Of a DNA stretch of 64,000 nucleotides, positions 1 to 12,700 are shown piece after piece. The stretch spans positions 1,240,001 through 1,304,000 of the forward strand of contig NC_018025.1 of NCBI RefSeq assembly GCF_000266945.1, read 5' to 3'. Below the pieces are notes generated by a model. That model saw nothing but the letters and a program-made list of their open reading frames with translations. It was not told the origin of the DNA and did no database searches. The stretch is from Desulfomonile tiedjei DSM 6799. Lineage in GTDB: Bacteria; Desulfobacterota; Desulfomonilia; Desulfomonilales; Desulfomonilaceae. The translations under genes and the position numbers were made by a program. Positions within the stretch are counted from its first letter, which is position 1. Each line of letters starts with the position of its first letter.

Positions 1-759
1 GAACCAGGTCAATACGGAAAAAGAAATTTCAATCCGGGATCTTATTTTTTGAAAGCGAATTCGTATTAGAAAACACGGAGAAACGTTTATAATCTTCATA
101 GTTGGGCTCATAATCGCGAACCTTGACCTTATTTTCTGTCTACGCTACCAGTAATTCAACACTAAACTGAAAAAATAACAATTTATTGGAAATATCTCAA
201 TTTAGGAAATCAGTTTGTTTTTTGTCCAGTCCAAGATGTTACCAATATGTATTATTATGGCATAGAATACGAAATGCATACATTTTTGTAAGATCAGGTT
301 TAGCAGTTTATGTACAAAAGCATAGTTCAGGTACGAATTATGGAGATCATCAGCACACGCGAAAAACAGTACAGCCCACCGATGAATGTTGACATGAGGT
401 TCGACAATGTTATTATGCATTTGGTGGGCAGCAAACAGCTCTCGAAAAAGAAGCGAATCCTGCCGAATCGTATATGGCTTTATGTTCTCCGCTCAGGGGA
501 ACGGTTGTTGATGCGAATGGACTATGTGGGGCAATATTCGGGAATTGAGTAATTTCCCGACCTGCCTTTATGAATCCGACTCTGTGAAAATGAACTACTG
601 AATACGGCACCTTAGTATCTGTGCTCGTGAGGTTCTGCTGCGTATGACCGAGGTGGGCCAAAGGTTCGCAGCCAGTATCTCCGTGTCGCTTTTCCTGGCT
701 AACCCGGATGGAGCGACAGTAAACCATGGACGTCCCCTTCTTGGCGAAAGCTGAGGTAA
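1..759. other. Long upstream region of the giant gene
   Basis: This 759-base stretch has no gene I can support. Its first half is AT-rich; the second half is more GC-balanced and carries a hairpin close to the giant gene. Small open frames exist on both strands (310-552 plus, 413-727 minus), but their translations resemble no family and lack convincing ribosome binding sites. A long leader in front of a very large surface protein gene would suit regulation, but no known riboswitch could be matched. Confidence 0.4.
684..718 (+). promoter_or_regulatory. Leader hairpin before the giant gene
   Basis: TGTCGCT (684-690) pairs exactly with AGCGACA (712-718), and an inner TCC/GGA can extend the stem. 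It lies 45 bases before the ATG, so it would be in the mRNA leader if the promoter is upstream. Its regulatory role is inference only. Confidence 0.35.
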
Positions 760-762
760 GTG

Positions 763-3700
763 ATGAAAAAATTTATCGATTCCCTGTTTGTCAAATTCAT
801 CGAGCCCCTCGAAGTGTTCGAACAGTTGGAGGAGCGCATTGTTCTGGATGCGAGTATTGGGGCCATTACCGATCAAAACGTGCCTGAAGCTTCTACCATG
901 AACGTGGATGTTCAGGCGACTGATGAGGGCGAGACGGGATTCACGTACAGCCTTGAAATTGACTCAGGCAGCGGCCCCCAATCGGTTGCGGATTTCAATG
1001 CCGGAGTCGGAGCGGATGTAAGCTTCAACCAGTCTACCGGACTCATCAGTTGGACACCGAACAACCATGATGTCGGCTCTTACACTTTCATTGTTTCTTC
1101 AAACGACGGCGGAAATGGATCGGCTCCTCATACCGATCAGCAGTCGTTTCAAGTTACCGTAGATAATATTGCACCGGTAATCACTTCCGTGGCAAACGGC
1201 ACGTTCACGGAAGACGCCGGGCCTCAAGTCATTAATATTTCCGCTGACTTCAACTTGGGAGGCGCATTCAGTCTTTCCGGTGCTCCTGGATGGCTTTCTC
1301 TTACCACTGTGAATGACGGACAGAATGCCATTTTGTCAGCCGATCCGGGAAACGCGGAAACGGGTGTTCATGTCTTCTCGGTTCTCGCTGATGACGGTCA
1401 CGGCGGTGTTACTTCGCAGATTTTCACTCTTACGGTAAATAATACGCTGGATTTTACCACCGCGGATAACGCTTCCGTTGTTGAGGACACGCAACTGCTG
1501 TTCGATGTACATACGGATTCCGAGCAATCCGGTAAACCGGTAACGTACTCTCTGACCGGCGCTCCCGGATGGGTGTCCATCGATCCGTCCACGGGAGTTA
1601 TCTCCGGCAATCCTGACAACACGCTGGTCGGAAGCTACAATTTCGTGGTAAATGCCCAGAGTGCTGAAGGCAACCAGAGCCAGCCTTTTACTCTCACTGT
1701 TCAGAACGATGCTCCAGGCTTTCTCAATTTCGAGACTACAATTCATATGACGGAGAACAGCGGGAATCAGACCTTCGATGTCCAAAATGAGGATGAAGGT
1801 ATTTCTCTGTCTGCAGTCCCGTACACAATTGTCTCGTTGGACGGAGGAACAGTTCCCTCCTGGTTATCGATTAATCAGTCAACAGGACTTATTACGGCAA
1901 ACCCGCCACTCGGAACAGTGGGGTCTCACACTCTGGTCGTTCAATTCAATGACGGCAATGCTCCAGATGGAGTTCAACAGCAGACCTTTACGTTGGATAT
2001 CGGAAATATCCCCAACGAGTTCACTTCTTCGGACGCCACAACCTGGACGGAAGACGTGCAGAATCAAAGTTTCAACGTCCAAACCGTAGAAGAAGGGCTA
2101 CCGGGTGCGGGAGTTACCTACTCATTCGATTTGAGCGATCCGAAAGTTACCGGTGGAGGTCTGATCTGGGATAATTGGCTCCAGATCGATCCCACTACGG
2201 GAGTGATTCGACCGATCGACGACCTGTCTCAGCCTGACAACTCAAGAGTAGGCGATCATCACTTCACCATCGTTTCTACTGAATATACGGGAGCCTCCCC
2301 GGTTCTCCAGGATTTCACCCTCACGGTAACGAATACACCGCCGGAGATCGGTCTGCCGAATACGGTGAATGTTCAGGAAGACTCTACCGGCACTACATTC
2401 CAGGTGCAACTTACCGATCCTGAACCTGGTGCAGTGTTTTCTCTCATTAATCCTCCTACAATCGCTGGAGTTCAGGTTTCCATAGATCCCAATACCGGAC
2501 TGATGACGATTCCAACCGGCGGCAACGTCGATGTCGGCGGAATCTACGTATTCAACGTCAGGGTGGACGATCAGCATGGCGGAGTGGCGACTCAGTTCTT
2601 TACCATTAATCTTGTGAACAAAGTTCCGGTTTTTACCGAACTTCCGTCTACAGGCGGTTCGGGATATCCCGAACTGAACGTGACCGAAGACTCTCCATTC
2701 TCCTTTGATCTGAATGTTGCCAGTCCGTTGAATGACGAAGCCGATGGGCCGACAACGTATTCGCTCCTTGGTGCACCCGGTTTCCTTTCCATAAATTCGG
2801 CCACCGGAGTGTTGAGCGGGACTCCTGACAATGGGGATGTCGGTTCATACACTTTTACCGTTCGTCTGAACGACGGTAAGGGTGGTGTTACGGACCAGGT
2901 GATGGTAATCAATGTGGCCAATGTTGCGCCGAGTTTCCCGGCCATTCCAAATGTGACCTGGATTGAAGACGGGGGTTATCAGTCATTCAGTGGTATCAAT
3001 AACACCGACGAAGGCCAGGGCCCGGCAACCTATTCTTTCAGCGATGCGCCTTCCTGGCTGAATATCGATACGAACACCGGGTACATCTGGGCAGTTCCGG
3101 AGAATGCTCAGGTAGGAGCCTACTTCATAACGGTTACAGCGAATGACGGGCATGGCGGCGTGGTGTCGCAGAGCTTCACGCTCACCGTTCAGAACGTGGC
3201 GCCGTCCTGGGATCCCCTACGAGACCCGAGCAACGGATCTCCGCACTATGATTCCGTCATTGATATCAACGGTTCGACCCAGATTATCGATCTCCATACG
3301 ACTGACGAGCGCTCGGACAATAATAACGAGTACATCCTGGATCTTCCTGCTCTCCCGAGCTGGCTGAGCATAGCCTGGGACGATAAGACCGGCCAGATCG
3401 TCGTCGATCCAACCGGTCCCGGAGTAAAACCTGCTACCTTCGATCTTGACATACCGATCCACTTCTTCGATGGTACGGTCACCATAGATCAAACCTTACA
3501 GCTCCATTTCACGGATATACCGCCCATCGACCCGATACAGTACGATCCGGGATTCTATTCACCAAATACCGTCACATGGCTGGAAGATGAACCCGATCAG
3601 GTGTTCAATGTACAGTGGCAAAATGAGAACGATGCCGGAGTGAGCTATCAGTTGCTTGCAGGCGCTCCCGATTGGATTTCCATAGACCCTATCACAGGCG

Positions 3701-6700
3701 TCATCAGTGCAAATTCAGGCTCGCCAACAAACGATCAGGTGACGTACGATCCGGTAAGTGGTTCACACACGCCGTACACCTTTACCGTAAGGGTGTTCGA
3801 TCCTTCAGCATCCGGCGGATACGTGGACACGGTTATCAGACTCTATGTAGATAATGTCGATCCGATCTGGACCACTCCGCCTATGTCAGTCGTCTTTACC
3901 GAAGACGGAACTACTCATCCGGGATACAGTCCGAATAATACGGATGAAAACCACGGAACAGAGACGGAATACACACTTGCTGCAGGAGCCGATGCTGTAC
4001 CTGACTGGCTGGCCGTCGATCGGTACACAGGGGAAATCTATGCTACCCGGACCCTCACGAACGCCGAAACCATGGGTACATGGAACATTCGAATTGTTTT
4101 TGACGACGGTCATGGAGGTGTTATAGATCAGACGCTCACGGTAACTCTGGACAATGTCCTGAATTTCACCACTCCAGGGAGTGCCTACTGGCAGGAGGAC
4201 AGCTCCACACAATTCTCATTCGACGTCAATACCGATGACGATCCTGCAGTCACATACTCGCTTGTGGCAGGAAGTATTCCTACCTGGTTACAGGGACATC
4301 TTACTATCGATCCCTCAACGGGAGTTCTCAGCACAGACGCTGGATTTTCCGCTGATAACACGCTACCTGGAACGCATACGTTTGTGATCCATGCTGAAGA
4401 CGGTCACGGCGGAGGCAATCAGACGTTTACGCTGATCGTCCCCAATAGAGATCCGGTGTTTACCCAAACGACATTCATTGGCGTTGACGGTATGCACGAA
4501 GATTCCGGCACGGATATTATAGACTTGCATACAGACGACGAAGGGCAGGGCACTACCTATTACACCTGGTCGGGAGCGCCGCAGTGGATGCAATTGGACC
4601 CGTTGACGGGCATTATAACTGCAGATCCCACGAACAGACACGTAGGCACCTACACCTTCACGGTCACTGCTCATGACCTGAATGGAAGCAGGTCCTTCGG
4701 GTATGTCGATCCGAGCGATCCGGACGGAATCACCGGAAGCACCACAGAGACGATCACCATTGAGGTAGTGAACCGCGATCCGGTGTTCTCTTCATCCGAC
4801 AACACTACTGTCCAAGAAGATACCGCTCTGAGTTTCAACGTCCAGACAGATGATGAATTCGATGACAAAAGCGCACCGGGCACAACTTACAGCCTGGTAG
4901 GTTCCGGAGTCCCCTCCTGGATTAGCATCAACTCCAAGACAGGACTCATTACCGGGAATCCCACCAATGCCGAAGTGGGCGACTATACTTTCCTGGTGAG
5001 GGTTGATGACGGGAATGGCAGCGTTGTCGATCAGAACTTTACTCTCCACGTTACGAACAAGGCAGTAAGCTTCCTTAATCCACCGGGAACCAGTTACACC
5101 TTTACTCTGACAGAGGACGCTACTCCCGTACGATTCAATCTGTTGTCTGATGACGAAGGCCAACACAATCTCAGCGCTGGAACTCAGGTCTACTATTCTC
5201 TCGATCCTGCGACTACTCCGCCTGGCGTGCGGTTCGCCGACGACGGGTTCGGCTTCAATGCGGATGCGTATGGGTTCCTGTGCAGCACGAGTGGAGTCGT
5301 CGTGGTAAGTCCCACGAATTCCGAAGTGGTGAACGACCCGAACGGGCTGATTGTTCCTATTAAAGTGTTCGATGGCAATGGTGGAGAGGATACCATCAAT
5401 TTCGTACTCAAGGTGCAGAATACCGATCCTGTGTATACGACGCCCAACGCCGTCATCTGGACTGAAGAGCAGCTTACCAATTTACCTTTTAACGTAAGCA
5501 CCACGGACGAACCATTCGAACGTTTTTTTGGCGATAAGATCGATTATACGTTGATCGGAGCGCCGTCCTGGTTACAGATCGACGCCAAAACAGGGGAACT
5601 CTCGATCGATCCGTTGAGCACTCAGAATGCCGACGGGTCACCAGACAATCATCTGGTAGGAGTGTACACCTTCACCATTGATTTCTTCGATGGAACCGTT
5701 CACGCCTACCAACCGTTCACACTTACGGTCAACAACAGTCCGACGGACATTACGACTCACGTATCGGATCAGGTCATTACCGAAGACACGCTCCTCCAGA
5801 TAACAAACGACATGGTGCATGCCATCGACGAATACTCGATGTACACCGAGGATTATTACACTCTGGAGATATCGCTCAATAACAACGGAACCTGGATCCG
5901 CATAGATGATGGAACCTATAATACGACGAACAACGCGTGGAATGGCGCTGATATCATATTCGATACCAAGACCGGAGCCATATCCTGGACTCCCAACAAT
6001 GCGGATGTGCCCAAGATTCTCGATGCAGGCGTATATCATCATGCATTCAGGATCACGCATCATGACGGCCATGGTAGCTCCGATGTGGACACTTTTTTCA
6101 TAACGATCGACAACGTCGAACCTACGCTTCCACAGGACCCGATTCCTCCGTTGATCCCGGACTGGGTGCTTACGGAAGATACTCTTTACAGCTACTTGCA
6201 AAACTACCTTCAGTCGGATGAAGAAGGTGTCGGGGTCACCTACAGACTACAGATCAGCGTAAAGGGAGATGGTTCCGACTGGACCGATTGGAATGCTTTT
6301 GTCGGAAATAAACCCAATGGGACCTACGGCGGAGCGATAAGCTTCAATACCCAAACCGGCGAGATCATCTGGACTCCAACCAATGCTGACGTCACTTTTG
6401 ATGCGGCAGGCAACCCGACAGTGCCTTACAAGTTTCGTGTTCAGGCCGACGACGGGAATCCCACGAACAATCTTTCACCCTGGCGTGAATTTAGCGTAAC
6501 GGTCCTCAATGCAGATACTCAAGTCGGTCGGAACACGTCATTTCAACCTCTCCAAGACCGAACCGTGAACGAAGATTCGCCCATGACCCTGGCAAACAAT
6601 AACGTTGTGGCTCGAGATGAGCAGATTGAGGCTCCGTCAGGTTCTATAAGATTTTCGGATACGTATTTCGAATTGTGGATAGATGTTGACAATACCGGCC

Positions 6701-9700
6701 CGCTGGCTCCGGTCCTTTACACTGACTACAATGCAAGCAATGACGCTTTGGCAGCGGACATCACCTTCAACAGAGAAAACGGCGCAATCGGGTGGACTCC
6801 CAATGACCGCAACCTTGCGCTGAACGAAAACTCTCACCAGTTTCTGTTCATTGTAAAACACTTTGACGGTCGAGGGGATGAGGCTCAGGACGACTTCGTA
6901 GTGACGGTGAATAATCAGCCCCCGAGAATTACAAATATCGGTACATGGAATCTTGTTGAAGACGATACTGCGGCCAATTCAACCTACAATATCCAATCCG
7001 ACGAAGAAAACCTCGGAATTGGCGTCACCTACAAACTGGAATTCTGGGACGGGGTGTCTTGGATTAACGTGACCTCCGGATATCAGCCTAACGGACCCAC
7101 CGGTGGAATTATCAATTTCGATCCGGTCACCGGAGTAGTCGTATGGCAGACCACCAATGCAGACGTTACAGTTAATTCCCTGGGCGGACAAGATCGTCCT
7201 GCGTATCAGTTTCGGGTCTCAGCAGATGATGCTCACCCTGCAACCAGCTATACCAATCCTCCCCTCACATTTAATGTGAACGTGTGGAATACAGCCACGG
7301 ATATTACTGATACAGGTCCCCAGGCACTCACGGAAGACTCTCCCTGGACGCTTGACGGTGCCTCGGTTTACGCTCGGGACGAGCAGATCGGTACGGGCAC
7401 CTACTATTCGCTGCAGATCGATGACGGAACCGGGCCTGTTTCTCTTGCCACGTGGAATGCAAACAACGGTACAGGCAACGACATCGTGCTGAACACTTTG
7501 ACCGGTCAAATCGACTGGACCCCGAACAACGCGGACGTGGGCAATTATACATTCACCTTGACCCATAATGACGGTCACCAGAGCACCGCATCCGACAACT
7601 TCACCGTAACGGTGACGAACGATCCGCCAACATTGACAGTCCCCGCCACCTGGGACGTGCATGAAGACACTCTTTTCACCCTGGATCAGTCGCTGGTGGA
7701 TTCCAGCGATGAAGGTATCGGACCGTCGCAGTACATTTTGTATATAGACGGTGTACTCTGGACTCCGGGGTACAGCCCGAATGCCGGTGGCGGAGCGATC
7801 GTCTTCAACACCACGACAGGACAGATTGACTGGCAAAGCACAAACGCAGATGTGACAATCGATACGGGTGGAAACGTGTTCAGAGCGCCATACGAGTTCG
7901 TTATCACCATCGACGACGGACACGGAGGAGTACTCACAGCATCTCCTATGTTGGTGACAGTCACCAACGAGCCTACTGTCGTGGGTGATATTCCGAATCA
8001 GCCGATTTTGGAAGACGATCATCTGTACATCAATACGACTGCCACCGACGAGCAGGTGGGGCTCGGCACATACTACACTCTTGAAGTGGATGACGGATCG
8101 GGCTCGGTCGATGTGGTCACGTACAATCTGAATGCCGGGCTTGGAGACGACATCGATTTCAACGTGCTTACCGGCGAAATCAACTGGGATCCTAATAACG
8201 AGGATGTGGGCACGTACACTTTCGTGGTAACGCACTACGACAACCATAACACTTCAAGTTTCGACACGTTCCAGATTACGGTGAACAATAGACCGCCGAC
8301 CATAACCAATCCCGGTCCTTGGACCTTGATTGAAGACGATACTGCGGCAAACTCAACTCTGGATATCTTCTCCGATGACGAGGCTCTCAGCGGAGGAGTG
8401 ACATACCTCCTGGAAATCAGCCTGGACAATGGCCTTACCTGGTCAACGGTGACTTCCGGGGACCGGCCGAACGGCCCCACTGGTGGGGAAATTCTCTTTG
8501 ATGAAAACACCGGCGTAATCGTCTGGCAGACGACCAATGCAGATGTCACCATAAATTCTTTGGGCTTGCAGGACAGAACTCCGTATCTGTTCCGGATATC
8601 GGGTGACGACAATCATCCCGGAGTGGATTACACGAATCCGCCGGTTCAATTTTCTGTCAATGTCCGAAACGATCCCACTAACATAACCGATATCGGGCCT
8701 CAATCCTTGACCGAACATGTGCCGTTTACACTTGATGGCGCTTCTGTGAACGCCCGTGACGAACAAATAGGGACCGGCACTTCTTACTCGCTCCTGATCG
8801 ACAATGGTTCTGGATTCGTCACTCTGGCGACATGGAATGCAAATAATGGAACCGGCAGCGACATCTCTCTGAACACTTTGACCGGTCAAATCGATTGGAC
8901 TCCCAACAATGCAGACGTGGGCAATTACACGTTTCGCATGATCCACAATGACGGCCATCAATCGACAGCTCCGGACGATTTCACCGTTTCCGTAACGAAT
9001 GTTCCCCCTACACTGGATATTCCAATAAGCTGGGAAGTGCATGAGGATACGCTGTTCACGCTGGATCAGTCGGACGTGGACTCCAGTGATGAGGGGCAGG
9101 GGCCGACTCATTACACCTTGTATGTTGATGGCGTTGCATGGTACTCCGGATTCCGTGCGAATGCGGATGGCGGCGAGATAATCTTCAACACACTAACTGG
9201 CGAGATCGACTGGCAGAGCACGAATGCTGACGTGACCGTAGACTCGGGTGGTGCACCGTTCAGAGCGCCGTACGTGTTCACCATTGAAGTGGATGACGGT
9301 CATGGCGGAGTGACCTCAAAGACCATGGACGTCACGGTGACCAACGAAGCGACCGTAATCAGCGATATCACCAATCAATCGGTAACTGAAGACAATCACC
9401 TGACAGTATCCGAGCTGATCGTAACCGCAACGGATGAACAGGTCGGCCCGGGAACCTACTACACTCTTGAAGTAGACGATGGTTCAGGTTTTGTTTCTCT
9501 TACCACATGGAATGCGAATAACGGGGTAGGTGACGACATCTCATTCAACGCGACGAACGGTCAAATTGACTGGGATCCTAATAATGAAGATGTGGGAACG
9601 TACACGTTTCGCGTAACCCATTATGACAATCACAATACATCCAGCAGTGACACGTTCCAGGTTTCGGTAAACAATAGACCTCCTGCGATCACCAATCCGG

Positions 9701-12700
9701 GCCCGTGGACATTGATCGAAGACGATACTGCGGCAAACTCCACCCTGGACATTTATTCCGATGACGAGGCGCTCAGCGGAGGGGTGACGTATCTTCTGGA
9801 AATTAGTCTGGACAATGGTCTTACCTGGACAACAGTGACTTCCGGAGACCGGCCGAACGGCCCGACTGGTGGGGAGATTCTTTTTGATGAAAACACTGGG
9901 GTAATCGTCTGGCAGACCACGAATGCAGATGTTACCATCAATTCTCTGAGTGGCCAGGATAGGATTCCTTATCTATTCCGGATATCCGGTGATGATAGCA
10001 ATCCCGGAGTCGAATATACGAATCCTCCGGTTCAGTTCTCTGTCAATGTGCTGAACGATCCCACAGATATAACCGACGTGGGGCCTCAATCTTTGACTGA
10101 AGATACGCCGTTTACTCTTAACGACTCTCTTGTGCAAGCCCGCGATGAAGAAGTAGGAACGGGAACTTCTTACTCTTTACAGATCGATAATGGATCCGGA
10201 TTCACTTCCTTGGCCGCGTGGAACGCGAGCAACGGTATGGGAGCTGACATTTCTTTCAACACTTTGACCGGCCAAATCGACTGGACTCCGAACAACGCGG
10301 ATGTGGGGAATTATACGTTTCGTATAACCCACAATGATGGGCATCAGTCAACAGCTTCGGATGACTTTAGCGTTTCCGTTGCAAATAACGATCCGACACT
10401 GGATGTCCCGATTAGCTGGGAAGTGCACGAGGATACGCTGTTCACACTAGATCAGTCGGACGTGAATTCCAGCGATGAAGGCGTAGGCCCCACCCAGTAC
10501 ACGTTATACGTTGACGGCATTGCATGGTACTCCGGATTCCGTGCGAATGCGGATGGCGGCGTAATCGTCTTCAATACCGCGACCGGCGAGATCGACTGGC
10601 AGAGCACCAATGCTGACGTGACTATAGATACGGGCGGTGGGGTGTTTAGAGCACCGTACGTGTTCACCATCGAAGTGAACGACGGTCATGGCGGTGTGGT
10701 CAGTAAGACCATGAATGTGGACGTGACCAACGAACCCACGATAATCAGCGATATTACGAATCAGACGATAACGGAAGACAGTCACCTGACGGTATCGGAT
10801 CTGATCGTAACCGCTACTGACGAACAGGTCGGTCCGGGAACCTACTACACGCTGGAAGTAGATGACGGCTCGGGCTTTGTTTCTCTTGTCACCTGGAATG
10901 CGAATAACGGGACGGGCAACGACATACTCTTCAACACGATCTCAGGTCAGATCGATTGGGACCCCAACAATGCTGATGTGGGCACGTACACGTTTCGTGT
11001 AACCCATTATGACAATCACAATGCATCCAGCAGTGACACGTTCCAGGTTGATGTTGCGAACAACGATCCGACCCTGGATATTCCGATTAGCTGGGAAGTG
11101 CACGAGGATACGCTGTTCACTTTGGACGAGTCGGACGTGAATTCCAGCGATGAAGGCGTAGGACCGACCCAGTACACGTTGTACGTTGACGGCATTGCAT
11201 GGTACTCGGGATTCCGTGCGAATGCGGATGGCGGCGTAATCGACTTCAATACTGCGACCGGTGAGATCGACTGGCAAAGCACCAATGCTGACGTGACTAT
11301 AGATACGGGCGGTGGGGTGTTTAGAGCACCGTACGTGTTCACCATCGAAGTGAACGACGGTCATGGCGGTGTGGTCAGTAAGACCATGAATGTGGACGTG
11401 ACCAACGAACCCACGGTAATCAGCGATATTACAAATCAATCGGTAACGGAAGACAGTCACCTGACGGTATCGGATCTGATCGTAACCGCTACTGACGAAC
11501 AGGTCGGTCCGGGAACCTACTACACGCTGGAAGTAGATGACGGCTCGGGCTTTGTTTCTCTTGTCACCTGGAATGCGAATAACGGGACGGGCAACGACAT
11601 ACTCTTCAACACGATCTCAGGTCAGATCGATTGGGACCCCAACAATGCTGATGTGGGCACGTACACGTTTCGTGTAACCCATTATGACAATCACAATGCA
11701 TCCAGCAGTGACACGTTCCAGGTTGATGTTGCGAACAACGATCCGACACTTGATGTCCCGATAAGCTGGGAAGTGCACGAAGATACGCTGTTCACTTTGG
11801 ACGAGTCGGACGTGAATTCCAGCGATGAAGGCGTAGGCCCGACCCAGTACACGTTGTACGTTGACGGCGTTGCGTGGTATTCGGGATTCCGTACTAATGC
11901 GGATGGCGGCGAAATCGTCTTCAATACCGCGACCGGCGAGATCGACTGGCAGAGCACCAACGCTGACGTAACCATAGATACGGGCGGTGGAGTATTCCGG
12001 GCTCCGTACGTGTTCACCATCGAAGTGAACGACGGTCATGGCGGTGTGGTCAGTAAGACCATGAATGTGGACGTGACCAACGAACCCACCATAATCAGCG
12101 ATGTTCCCAATCAGACGGTAACTGAAGACACTCATTTGACAGTATCCGATCTGGTGGTCAATGCAACGGATGAACAGGTGGGGCCGGGAACCTATTACAC
12201 GCTGGAAGTAGACGACGGCTCGGGCTTTGTATCTCTCGGCACCTGGAATGCAAATAACGGAACAGGTAACGACATACTCTTCAACACGATCACAGGTCAG
12301 ATCGATTGGTACCCCAATAATGCTGATGTGGGCACGTATACATTCCGCGTGACCCATTATGACAATCACAATGCATCCAGCAGTGACACGTTCCAGGTTG
12401 ATGTTGCGAACAACGATCCAACACTGGATATTCCGATAAGCTGGGAAGTGCACGAAGATACGCTGTTCACGCTTGACCAGTCGGACGTGAATTCCAGCGA
12501 TGAAGGCGTAGGCCCGACCCAGTACACGTTGTACGTTGACGGCATTGCGTGGTACTCCGGATTCCGTGCGAATGCGGATGGCGGCGTAATCGACTTCAAT
12601 ACTGCGACCGGTGAGATCGACTGGCAAAGCACCAATGCTGACGTAACCATAGATACGGGCGGTGGAGTATTCCGGGCTCCGTACGTGTTCACCATCGAAG

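Noticed and set aside
600-760. Possible cyclic di-GMP (GEMM-I) riboswitch before the giant gene
   Set aside because: Some strings look similar (GGCTAACCCGGATGG), but the conserved GCAAA core elements and their order were not found.
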